Shown: positions 52,800-64,000 of the stretch, piece by piece
Layout: every line of letters starts with the position of its first letter
Numbering within the stretch: the first letter of the stretch is position 1
Source: Phaeosaccion multiseriatum
Taxonomy: Eukaryota; Ochrophyta, other classes
Direction of reading: 5' to 3'
Length of the DNA stretch: 64,000 nt
Assembly: GCA_965112735.1 (NCBI GenBank)
Contig: OZ218956.1
Coordinates: 1,302,001-1,366,000, forward strand
The notes under the pieces: model-generated
The model's database searches: none
Told to the model about the DNA's origin: nothing
Seen by the model: only the letters and a program-made list of their open reading frames with translations
Translations under genes and position numbers: made by a program

Positions 52800-54308
52800 T
52801 GGAGGAAGGAAGGAAGGAAGGAAGGAAGGAAGGAAGGGTGGAAGGTAGAAAGGGAGAAAGGGACGAAGGGACGAAGGGAGGGAGAGCGCATCACATCTCT
52901 GCCCTTTCTTGCCGCTGCGAAAGGTGTAGAGGTGGGCGCTGTCAATAATAGGGAAGGGAGGATATGAGCAACACCAAGGAGGCGAGTGAAGGGAAGCAGT
53001 CGGGAGTATCTGAGATATGGGGAACAGCGAGGGAGACGGAGCAGGGATGGGGAGGGAGGGAGGAAGGGAGGGAGGGGGGGAGGAATAGAAGGAGATGGGC
53101 CAAGTGTGTGTGGAAGCTTTCGGAAGGCCCTCCCTGGACGGGAGAGACAAGCAATGGGTTCGGCTGCTTGATATCAGGCAGGGAGTGATCGAGGGTGCTG
53201 CGAGTTCACGAGTTATTAAAATTAATCATCTAATCGTAAGCTCATAATCCTGTCCGCGGCCGAGCAGAAGCACAAGTATACATATTTTAATTAAAATTAA
53301 AGAGGAGAGGAGAGTCGACCCCTGACGCACTATCGCCCACATTCTCGATAGCGGATAGCGGATCGGCTGGCGCCAGCGATAGCGGATAGCGTGCCGGCTG
53401 GCACCGATAGCGAACGAAAAACAATAGCGCGATAGTGTGTCAGGGTCGAGAAAGAAACATGATTACTCTTAGGCAGATGGCACTCGACGTGAGCCCCGGG
53501 GGAGGGCGGGTGAGCTCGACCAAAAGTACAAGCGATCAAGCGGTACAGGCAAGGTAAGAGGGAAAGAGGAGGAGCCCGCGGATGGAAGACGGGAGGAAAA
53601 GCAGGAAGGATGAGGTGCAGCCACGCATGTAGGCAGCGGCAGCAGCGTATGTGCAGCAGCAAGCTGGCGAAGGCTTCGCGCTCCATGGAGGTCGAGAGAA
53701 GAGGAGAGGAAGAGAACAGAGGGAAGTTGTGATGGGGAAGAGCTACAGAAAAGGCGGTGACCATCCGTACCATAGAGCCGGTTCTGCTCCGTGGTGCTGA
53801 GTGCTTGAGGGCAGTGTATATACAGCGTGCAGTGCCAGGGGAGAAGCAGCAGAGAACAATGATGGGCGAGGCGGAGAAGCACTAGCAGCAGAAGAACAAC
53901 TCGTTCTTCCATTCGTATTCACTGCTGGCTCAAGTGGCGGTGGTTGCGAGGACGGAGTGGTCAATCGCCAGGACGTAGGCGGGGCGGGCTGAGGAGCAAC
54001 GAGGGTTGCAGAGAAAGAGAGGGAGAGGGGAGGAAGAATCGTTGACAAGCAGAGGATTCTGCCCGTCTTGTCCTTCCTAACACCCTTGGCCCTGATGTCT
54101 GCGCCCCCCCCTCTCCCTCCATTGCCTTCATTCCTCTTGATGCTCTCTTCTCCCCCGCGGACCGCGAACAGGAAACAGAAAGCAGCAAGGAGAGGGAGGG
54201 CTTTGGAAGTAGACAGAGAGAGCAAAAAGCAGAGAAGACACACATCAGCTGCAGCAGGACTAACGCCGTGGTCGCAGTAGCGGTGGTAGGAGGAGAGTAC
54301 AGAGTGCG
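52800..54308. other. Intergenic region LETM1-like / PSMA1
   Basis: 1.5 kb between two + strand genes. GGAA/GGGA tracts (52801-52890) follow the LETM1-like stop. Then come an AT-rich island at 53213-53305 (TTAATTAAAATTAAAG), a MITE (53315-53449) and unique sequence leading to PSMA1. No exon recognised. Confidence 0.55.
53315..53449. mobile_element. MITE-like element, copy 2 (GATAGCGG family)
   Basis: 135 bp. Left terminus TCGACCCCTGACGCACTATC; right terminus GATAGTGTGTCAGGGTCGA, nearly the perfect complement. The interior shares CATTCTCGATAGCG, GATAGCGGATAGCG and GCCGGCTGGC units with copy 1 at 26284 and is shorter by about 60 bp. It sits beside an AT-rich island. Confidence 0.82.
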
Positions 54309-56129
54309 ATGTTTCGCAATCAGTACGACACGGATGTGACCGTCTGGAGTCCACAGGGCAGACTGCATCAGGTGCGTGCGTTAAGGGGCACAGAGCAAAG
54401 GGCCTCTCTTGCCGTGCATATATACCCTGTGCCCCCAAGCTGTCCTTCCTCTACCCTCCTATTATCATGACCTCCTGCATTATTTCCACTTGTACTCTGT
54501 CGTCCTCTCTTTTGGTTGTCACACTCATATCACCAAAGGTGGAGTATGCAATGGAGGCCGTGAAGCAAGGGTCGGCGTGTCTGGGGGTGCGGAATAAGAC
54601 ACACGTCGTGCTCGCCGCCCTCAAAAAGTCCCCGAGTGAGCTTGCTTCGTACCAAAAGAAGATTCTCAAGGTACGAGTGAGACACACAGAGAGAGAGAGA
54701 GAGCGAGAGACGGAACGAGGGAACACCGGCACTTCTTTGCTGCTGCTGCTGCTGTTGTTGTTGCTCCTTTAGACCAATCCCCCTCCCTCTATCTTGTCGT
54801 TTTTCCCGTCGGTTAGTTGCCTCTTTTCCCAAACGTCCCTCCGCTTAACAAAGAAGAACGTGCGATTGCTTCTACAATCGATCTGCAGCTGTTGAATAGC
54901 GACGGGTGGGTGTGAAGCACTCTCTCCCGTCTTGTTCTCCCTCTTACGCTCAATTCCGTCCTTGTCCAGCAAAGTGGTGTCCTTACCCAAGAGAGAGAGA
55001 GACGTCTGAATGAAGGGCGCTTGTTGAATTACGAGTTTGTGGTGTTCCTGTCCGTAACCCTTCCTCGGTCTCCCGCCTCCTTTGGGGGTCTTATGTGCTC
55101 TCTCTCTCTCTCTCTGCCCCTCACTCCTGTCCTGACACCATTAGGTTGACTCTCATATGGGCGTGGCCATCGCAGGACTCACAGCCGACGCGAGGTCCCT
55201 GGCAAAGTTCATGCGGACAGGTGAGCAAGGGTCCATTTCAGTTTCGGTTTATTGACCGAGCAGTGCCTTCCAGCCAACAGATGCATGTATGCAATGTGGT
55301 GATATATGTGCAGGCATTCAAGTGCAGGCCATTGCACTACTTGGTGGTAGAGTTGTGCTTTGTTCCTCCCCATCCCCCTTCTCCGGGATCACTGAAGTGC
55401 ATACATCCGTCTCTTCCTCCTCTTCTCCCTCCCTCCCTCCCTCCCTCCCTCCCTCCCTCCCTCCCTCACCCTTTCTGTCTTCCATTGTCCACGTCACTCA
55501 CCCGCGCATCCGCACACCTACACACCCCCGCACACGCACTCACTCACGCCCTCACAGAGGCGTTGAACCACAAGTATGTGTACGGCTCGGACCTGCAGAC
55601 CGGCAGGCTCGCGCTCGACCTCGCGGACAAGCACCAGCGGTGCACGCAGACGTACGTACCCCACTACCGCTCCTTCGCTCCTTCTGCCCCTGCCCCTCCG
55701 TCCCTCTTCCTCCCCCCATCCCCGCCCCTTACTGGGGCTATTTTCTACCATTCGCTCATGTGTCTCCTTGTTGCTCCTTCCCCTCCCCCCCCCCTCTCCC
55801 CGTTGCTCATTTACCCCATTGACCCACTGCCTTCCTGCCCTCCCTCCCTCCCTCCCCCCCTCCCTACCGCCTCAGATACGTCCGACGACCCTACGGCGTG
55901 GGCCTCCTCCTCGCCGGCTACGACGCCACCGGGCCGCACCTCTACGAAACGTCCCCATCAGGCAACTACTACGAGTACAAGGGAATGGCCATCGGCGCCC
56001 GAGCGCAGAGCGCCAAGACCTACCTCGAGAAGCACTTCGAGAGTTTCGACGAGTGCACGCTGGATGAGCTCGTGGCACACGCTCTCAAGGCGCTCAGCGG
56101 CTGCGTGGCCGGGGACAAGGAGTTAGATA

Positions 56130-56188
<59 letters not shown>

Positions 56189-56665
56189 GCCTGTGCCTCC
56201 CCTTCCCCTGACCCTGCAATGGATGATTGTCCTTTTGTTTTGCGGCCCTCTGTCTGCCATTACCTTTTCTTCTCCCTCCCCCTTCTCCCCCTCCTCCTCC
56301 TCCCCCCTCCCCCTCCCCTCCTCCTCCTCCTCCTCCTCCTCCTCCTCGCCGTCGTCGCCGTCGTCGTCGCCGTCGTCCTGTGTCGGCAAACTGCTGCAAA
56401 CTTATAAATTCTTTGTCTCCTGCTCCTGCTCCTGCTCCTTCTCTTCCATCCCACCCGTCCTCCATCCCCTTATATGATCGTACTTCAGGAGTCGGCCAGT
56501 GTGGCGATCGTGGGTAAGGGAACGCCATTCTCTCTGTTCGAGGATGACGATGTACAACCATATCTTGACCAGATAGAGGTGGATGGAGACGGGGGCGGAG
56601 CTGAGGAGGCAAAGGCAGGGGAGGGGGAAGAGGAAGCCAAGGCAGAGCCGATGGAGACCGCATGA
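54309..56665 (+). CDS. PSMA1: 20S proteasome subunit alpha type-1 (alpha6)
   Basis: Six exons: 54309-54371, 54539-54670, 55145-55220, 55558-55651, 55876-56131, 56489-56665. They join in phase to 265 residues, very close to the usual family length of about 263. The N-terminal alpha-subunit signature is intact ([20 protein letters not shown]), followed by [40 protein letters not shown] and [20 protein letters not shown]. These fit PSMA1 (yeast Pre5) best. The protein forms part of the outer heptameric gate ring and has no catalytic Thr. The acidic C-terminus ([15 protein letters not shown]) is typical. The donor at 56132 runs directly into (GT)n. Confidence 0.96.
56132..56187. repeat. (GT)n at the PSMA1 intron-5 donor
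   Basis: GATAAG|GTGTGTGTGTGT: the donor GT is the first unit of a 28-copy dinucleotide repeat. Confidence 0.97.
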
Positions 56666-58142
<1,477 letters not shown>

Positions 58143-59310
58143 TTACCCACAGCAGGGCAAGGGTTTGCTCTCGGGATAGGCCTGCTCGAACTGCTCACAC
58201 ACATTCTCCTGACTGGCCAGCACCTCGCTCGGATGCACACAAGTCAGCAGCAGCACCAGGCCCAGAGCGAAGAGGCAAAAGGCACAGGCCGAGGCCACCC
58301 GGCGGGCATGCCTTGTGTTGGAGGGTTGGGGCCGAAGAGGAGAGAGAGAGGAGGAGGAAGAGGGGGGATGGGGGGGAGCACGAGGAGGAGGAGGAGGAGG
58401 GGGGGGGGGGGGGTGTAGCAGCAGAAGCAGCAGGAGGAGGAGGAGGACGAGGAGGAACAGGGATGGGGGGGGAAGGGGCAAATCATCAGTTTTCCTAGGA
58501 TGACGTGGACACCACCCTCATCTGATGCTTTGATGTGACGGTGTGGAATGCCACCAGGGATGGGATGGAGGGATAGATAGATGGATGGATCCGTGCATTG
58601 CAGTGGGTGGACGGGATGCGATGGCAGTAGATGGCTTAGGACGTGCGGACGCCTTATGACTGGAGCTCACCTCTTGACCGCCTCGAGGTTAGACGAAGGC
58701 CCGTACAGATACACACCCAGCAGCGCTCCCATCACCATGCCACCTGCATAGGTGTCGATGCATGAAAACGAACCGAGTAGCAGCAGCAGCAGCAGCAACA
58801 GCAATTGGTGATGACACAGCAGCCGCAGCAGCATCAGCATCAGCAGCACCATGCCGGCGAGAAAAAAAGGTGGCAGCAGAGGTGGGTGACGCAGGCCCAT
58901 ATGCCTGCCTACCTACGGTTACGCCTGCTTGACCCAGGCCGATATTCCTACTTGACCCAGGCCCGTATGCCTGCCTGCCTTCACCCCAGGCCCATACGCC
59001 ACAGCCTCACGTACCAATGTGGGCAGCATAGTCCACATACGGAACGAAGCTGAACCCGCTGTGGTGCACGTCAAGGAGGAGAAGGAGGAGGTGGATGGCA
59101 GTGGATGGCAGTGGATGGCAGTGGACGGAGGATGAGGAGAACGAGGTGGGGTGGGGTGAGAGGTGGGATGGGGGTGGGGGTGGGGGTTGTGGGGGGGCCT
59201 TGAACACCCCAAGTGGAGACATATGTTAGGGGCACCGCACGGGGCAAGGCAATGTAGAGCTCTCACTCTCTGCCGCTGACCCTCCTCCTTCCTCCACGGT
59301 TTGCTCGCTC

Positions 59311-59359
<49 letters not shown>

Positions 59360-59983
59360 GAATACTCACAGCGTGACGCTGATGTTTAGCGTGGCCATGA
59401 CGAAGTTATTGGACCTCTGGCGATGCTCCTGCTCCGAAGCGTCCTCCCCCCCCCACCGACACACGAGCTCCGCCACCCATGCCCCCATCAAACCCATCAG
59501 GGCACCGCTCGACCCCACCGCTAGCTGGTTGGGGAGCAGCACTAGACGGGAGAGAAAGGGGAGGGGGAGAGGAGAGAGGAAGAGGAGCCGAGGAGGAAAG
59601 GGGCGGGGGGGTGCGAGGGGTGAGCTTCGCGATTGGGGCCACGCAGGGCTTCTTTCAGTGCCTCGAAGAGGACGAACATATTGGAACTGGCAACAGAAGG
59701 AGGCCTCCGGATGCCTACCTGCGCTCATGAGAGAGCTGAAGGTGCCGCTAACGATGAAGACGAAGAGCCACGCTCGGGTGCCCCACTCCTTCTCCAACAA
59801 ACTGCCGATCTTGAGCTGAATTAAGACGTTCACTCCGAGATGAATCCTGTGAACACGACGAGGAGAGGAGAGGCGGAAAGAGGAAGAAGGAGACGGAGAA
59901 GACGGAAGGAGAAGAGTTAGGAGGAGGAGAAGAAAGAAGAGGAAGAGGAAGAAGAGGAAAGAACAAGAGGAAGAAGACCAACT

Positions 59984-60023
<40 letters not shown>

Positions 60024-63000
60024 ACACCCCTCCTCCCTCCCTCCCTCCCTCGCTCGCTCTCCTCTCTCACCAGCCGGCGTGCAACAGCACGGGCGTGAGC
60101 AGCCTCCACCACTGCCACGAATGGAGGATCATATACGTGTTCTTGGCCCCAAAGGCGAGCAGCACGGGTGGCCAGGGCCCAAGCATAGGGTTCACCGCCG
60201 CCGGAGCGAGCCCCCCTCCATCCCATGCCATCACTGACTCGATCCACCGATCGATCGATTGTTCGTGGGTGGGTGCGATGGAAGAAACAAGGAAGAGGGG
60301 ACAGTGGACAGGGGTCAGGGGAGGGGGGAGAGAGGACAAAAAGGGGAGAAGAGGTGTAAGATTGGGCGCAAGGGGCAAGACATCAAGGCTCCGACGGCAA
60401 ACTCTTGCTGCTCATTGGCAAATATGACAATCAATGGTGTCGAAGAGAGCCGAGGGTTGGTTGGTTGGTTGGTTGGTTGGTTGGTTGGTTGGTTGGTTTG
60501 GTTGTTGGAAGTGGTGGAGTGTGGGTGGTACGGGAAACTACCTGCACCTGTGAGCCGACCACAACGACCAACCCACCACAGAAGGCCCACCCCTGCTTCA
60601 CCCTCCCGGTGCTCTGAGCCTCACTAACGCACTGACTCACTGACTCACTGACTTACTCAGCAGCATGATGGCCACCTGCAGCACGGCGAGGATAAAGCTC
60701 CAGGTCCTCACAAAGCTCTTGAGCACGCCCTTCTTGTCCTCGTGGCAGCGCGGGATGCGCAGCTGAGAGGATCAATGCATGCATGTGTGCATGCGTGTAT
60801 GTGTGTACGTATGTATGCAGGTACGTATGTGTGTATGCATGCATGTGTGGTGGCAAACAGCAAGGGGCACACCAAGAGACGGGGGCACGAGGCAGGCAGG
60901 CATATGGGCAGGCAGGTAGGTAGGCAGGCGCCACATGGGAGGGTGAAGGGGGAGAAGCAGCAGGAAGTAGACGTGAGCCAGGAGCGGCCGCGGTGGTGCC
61001 AAGGTTCAGTCAAGTGCGGAGCGAACCAAACCACGGTAGAGCTTTCCCCCCCGCATGGATCTCTCCTTCTTCCTATTCTCTTGTTCGAGCGAGTCATCAC
61101 TTGCCCATCCCCCCTACATCCACCCACACCCTGTCTGAATGGTCAACCAAGCATGCTCCCTTCTGCTGGCCACGCTAATCCAACGAAGGTGTGTCCAACG
61201 TGTCGCGTGGGTCATATTCCCTCCCCTCCGCGCCATCGGGTTCCTCACCCTCATATTTCCGCAGCCGTAAGTCCTCCCCTCGCCGCTCCAGTCGAGCACG
61301 TTTCCCATCAGGCAAGGGCAGCAACCAAAGCAGACTACCTGAGCGGCCCGTGGGTCGTTGGCAGGAAGCAAGATCAGGATCAGGGTCCGGGTCAGAGGCA
61401 CGACGAGGGTAATCAGGAAGAAGAGGAAGAAGAAGAGGAAGAGGAAGAAGAAGAAGAAGAAGAAGAAAAGAAGAAGAAAGAAGAAGAAGAAGAAGAAGAA
61501 GAAGAAGAAGAAGAAGAAGAAGAAGAAGAAGAAGAAGAAGAAGAAGAGGAACGAGAAGAAGAAGAAGAAGAACGAGAAGAAGAAAAAGAAGAAAAAGAAA
61601 AAAGAAGAAGAAGAAGAAGAAGAAGAAGAAGAAGAAGAAGAAGAAGAAGAAGAAGAAGAAGAAGAAGAAGAAGAGGAGGAGGAGGAGGAGGAGGAGGAGG
61701 AGGAGGAGGAGGAGGGCTGCTGTTCCACCGCCTCCTGGGAGGAAAAACACCAGAGGTAGCGCGTTTCGAGCGTCATACAGTCCAAACACTTGCCTGGGCG
61801 GGGTTCGGACGCCGCTGGCCAGGTTTGAGTTTAAGCTTACCCCACACGGGGTCTTCCAGGAAGTACATCTGCGGTAGTGGACATTTGCGTACGTAGCAGC
61901 AAGAGATACAGGAGAAGGAGGAGGAGGAGGAGGAGGAGGAGGAGGAGGAGGAGGAGGAGGAGGAGGAGGAGGAGGAGGAAGAGGAGGAGGAGGAGGAGGA
62001 GGAGGAGGAGGAGGAGAAACAGTTGGAGATACAGGAGGGGCATGCAGCACTTGGAGATACAGTAATGAGAAAAGAGGAGGCATTGGGTGCCTGGCGAGTG
62101 CGCTGCTGAGGATCGATCCCTACGTGAAAGCCCTATTTTGTTTGTCCAATCCAGTTAGGCACACACTGAAGTTTATCCCTCTCTCTCCCTCGTCCTTTCT
62201 GTGTATCCCTCTGCACGCGATGTTTGGGCCTTCCTCCGCACCCACTCGTTCAATCCACTTGTCGCTGTCATTCGACCTCTCCCCCTTCCACTTCTCCTGA
62301 CACTTCTCCCTCCACCCCCTCTCTTCTTCACCTCACAGTCCCCCATCCCCCCCCTCCCCCCCTCCCTCCGTCCCTGCTCACCTCTTCGTCCCCCCCCCCC
62401 GCCTGCAGCGCGATCTCCATGTTCTGCATCATCAGGGCCAGCCTGGCGTCCTCCTTCTCCGCATCCGTCATGAATCCGACCTCGAGCGGCTCCATGGTCA
62501 TGGCCATCGGATGCATGCTCCGAACAGCCTCGGCATGATGCCCGCTGGCTGGAGGGAGCACGTGGGCTCTACTGTGCAGGCCCTGACTCGAGCCATCACC
62601 AGCATCCAACACGCTTCTGGTGCTGCTGGTGCTGCGATCATTTTCGCTGCTCAGGAGACCAGTGCTCTCCCCCGTCTCTCCATCCTCCTCCCCATCATCG
62701 TCGCCGCCTCTGTCATCGTTCTCCCTTCCTCCACCAACACCACCAGTAGTTGTCCCGTTCCCGGTCCCTACCACGGCTGCTGCTGCCACTTGGTACTGCC
62801 GCTGTCGCTGTTGTTCCTGCTGCTCCTGGCGCTGCTGCTGCTGGGCCACAAGAAGCTCTCGGATGAGCTCTTCCTGGACCTTCAGTTGCTGCCTCAGATC
62901 GGCCTGCTCGTGTCAGTCAAGAGAGGCAGATGAAAGCCACAACAGGAGACCCTGGCTGAGAGCTGTTAACCTGCAAACCATTAATTCAGTTCCTTACTCT

Positions 63001-63267
63001 ACCCTCCTTTCAAAGTGGCCCCTGGCACTGTCGTACCACCTTCGAGATGCCCACTACTTCACCTCCTTGGTCAACCGTAAGAGCCCCCCATCCCACACCC
63101 ACCTCAATTTTGCCCTGCGAAGCCGCGCTAGCGTCAGTGGGAACGACGGCTGCATCATCAGCTCCATCGGCCGTTCCAGAAGCCGGAGCAGGAGCCGCAG
63201 TATTCTCAGGAGTCGCATCAGCGTCGGGCGAGGGGATCGAGGGCCCTCCTCCCTCGGCCTGAGCCAT
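58143..63267 (-). CDS. Rhomboid-family intramembrane serine protease
   Basis: Ten exons: 63267-63040, 62903-62382, 61868-61794, 60762-60657, 60233-60071, 59846-59719, 59541-59370, 59058-59015, 58743-58671, 58311-58143. They join in phase to 559 residues. The first 275 are cytosolic-looking: Ala/Pro-rich, then a Gln-rich coiled coil (LKVQEELIRELLVAQQQQ). The rhomboid core begins with TM1 (FVRTWSFILAVLQVAIMLL) and GAKNTYMILHSWQWWRLLTP, VLLHAGWIHLGVNVLIQLKI. The catalytic Ser motif is VGSSGALMGLMGAW (Ser about 419) and the catalytic His is in YAAHIGGMVMGALLG (His about 478). It is probably active. An extra C-terminal helix (ACAFCLFALGLVLLLTC) precedes a Cys-containing tail. Architecture resembles plant/animal secretory-pathway (PARL-distinct) rhomboids. 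The 61794 donor is GC (GCAAGT). The first exon is the least certain. Confidence 0.87.
61430..61715. repeat. (GAA)n/(GAG)n array, about 285 bp
   Basis: Uninterrupted purine strand of GAA units with AAAG variants, turning into GGA units near 61675. It lies in the 1-kb rhomboid intron between 61793 and 60763. On the transcript it is (TTC)n, and it is a strong candidate for triplex (H-DNA) formation. Confidence 0.96.
61915..62016. repeat. (GGA)n repeat in a rhomboid intron
   Basis: About 100 bp of GGA, (TCC)n on the transcript, about 45 bp upstream of the acceptor at 61869. Confidence 0.95.
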
Positions 63268-63734
63268 GACGCTCTCACGGCTTTGTCTCCAGAGAAGAAA
63301 AACAAGAAGAAAGAGGAAGAAGAAACAAGGACTACACACAGACGTCAAGTGGGGGAGGAGAAGAAGATCAAGACGGGAAACCAGGATGTATAGTATGTGT
63401 TCTTTGTCTCCTTCTCCTCCGGGATAGAGAACAAATTGGCCGGGCCGGAGGGTTCTTCACTAACTTACGCGCTACAACATCGACGTCCACGCGCCCTTGG
63501 CAGGCCCTCACTGTACACAGCCTTGTGTGCCCACCCTGTACTCATTAAAGCACACTTGCACCAAGCAAGGCCCAGCCACCAAACGGCGAACGCACACACT
63601 CTCGTCCTGGACGTTGGCTCGGACTGCGTATATTCGTGGGCGTGTATAGTAAGATTAGGTACATATTCTCCAAGCCACTTGTGCACACCCTTGATGTTTC
63701 GCCCCCGCTGATGCTACTGCTGCGACTGCTGCTG
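63268..63734. other. Intergenic region rhomboid 5' / peptidase 3'
   Basis: 470 bp between two tandem - strand genes. It must hold the peptidase 3' UTR and the rhomboid promoter. It contains the conserved segment at 63645-63700 and otherwise unique sequence. Confidence 0.55.
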
Positions 63735-63986
63735 CTACTGCTGTTGTTGTTGTTGTTGCTGCTGCTGGAACCAGGACCGGACCTCCCCCACATCTGGTAC
63801 ACCCGATAAGTTACTCCCCACGGCGGCGACGGTAGGGGGGCTCGCCATGAGTCGCCGTCCCACTCGCATAATGTCCTCCGCCGTGGTCTCCTCAATCTTG
63901 CGACATACGTCCTCCACCGGCTCTCGCTTCCCGTAGGCCAGAATCTGACGGCCAATGTCCTCAAACAGCACCACTCTGCTCTCCAG
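63735..63986 (-). CDS. PMPCA: Mitochondrial processing peptidase alpha subunit, last exon
   Basis: C-terminal 83 residues of an M16-family peptidase subunit, ending in TAG at 63737-63735. LESRVVLFEDIGRQILAYGK, EPVEDVCRKIEETTAEDIMR and PPTVAAVGSNLSGVPDVGEV match the C-terminus of alpha-MPP (plant LESRMVVSEDIGRQILTYGE) better than beta-MPP or cytochrome bc1 core proteins. MPP removes matrix-targeting presequences. The exon begins after an acceptor (TTACGCAG) at 63987, and the rest of the gene lies beyond the right edge. The protein ends in ten Gln, which is unusual for the family. Confidence 0.88.
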   Translation of the reverse strand: MESRVVLFEDIGRQILAYGKREPVEDVCRKIEETTAEDIMRVGRRLMASPPTVAAVGSNLSGVPDVGEVRSWFQQQQQQQQQQ

Positions 63987-64000
63987 CTGCGTAAGAATGT

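Noticed and set aside
61358-61785. Poly-Lys/Glu or poly-Phe/Ser proteins across the GAA array
   Set aside because: Artefact of a trinucleotide repeat inside the rhomboid intron.

Overview
The window is a gene-rich stretch of a nuclear, intron-dense eukaryotic genome. It is GC-rich and saturated with simple-sequence repeats. Nearly all reading frames were rebuilt by hand from splice signals, phase continuity and recognisable protein families, and no search was run. A photosynthetic stramenopile (heterokont alga) is the best guess. The evidence is a plant-plastid-type LETM1-like protein whose N-terminus looks like a signal peptide followed by an Ala-Phe plastid-import motif, together with animal/protist-type genes (DNA-PKcs, Popeye-domain, cyclin Y) and an apicomplexan/plant-type Ca2+-dependent kinase. 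The species cannot be named from this sequence.

Layout. 1-23.9 kb (-): about 4,550 codons of a DNA-PKcs (PRKDC) orthologue in 37 exons, from the start codon to within the FAT domain; the kinase domain lies beyond the left edge. 24.2-25.1 kb (+): a small SpoU/TrmH RNA 2'-O-methyltransferase, divergent from PRKDC. 25.1-27.5 kb: intergenic, with two palindromic MITE-like elements. 27.5-30.0 kb (+): a Popeye-domain membrane protein. 31.4-40.8 kb (-): a cyclin-Y-like region followed, in continuous splice phase, by a Ca2+-dependent protein kinase, probably one fused 1,363-residue protein. 41.2-45.6 kb (+): an RCC1-BTB-RING-BTB protein. 46.5-46.9 kb (-): a twin CX9C CMC1-like protein. 47.3-52.8 kb (+): the plastid LETM1-like protein. 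53.3 kb: a second copy of one MITE family. 54.3-56.7 kb (+): proteasome alpha subunit PSMA1. 58.1-63.3 kb (-): a rhomboid serine protease. 63.7-64.0 kb (-): the last exon of a mitochondrial processing peptidase alpha subunit, cut by the right edge.

The genes serve housekeeping and signalling roles (DNA repair, RNA modification, ubiquitin/proteasome, organelle biogenesis, Ca2+ and cyclin signalling) and form no operon-like system. Three closely spaced divergent pairs (PRKDC/SpoU, cyclin-kinase/RCC1, CMC1/LETM1-like) suggest shared bidirectional promoters. The most unusual signals are (i) microsatellites and minisatellites anchored on splice donors and acceptors, (ii) a dispersed 16-bp motif (core TTGGTGATACA, eight exact copies) inserted in exons and introns in several reading frames, (iii) the cyclin-Y/CDPK fusion, and (iv) a GATAGCGG-rich MITE family.
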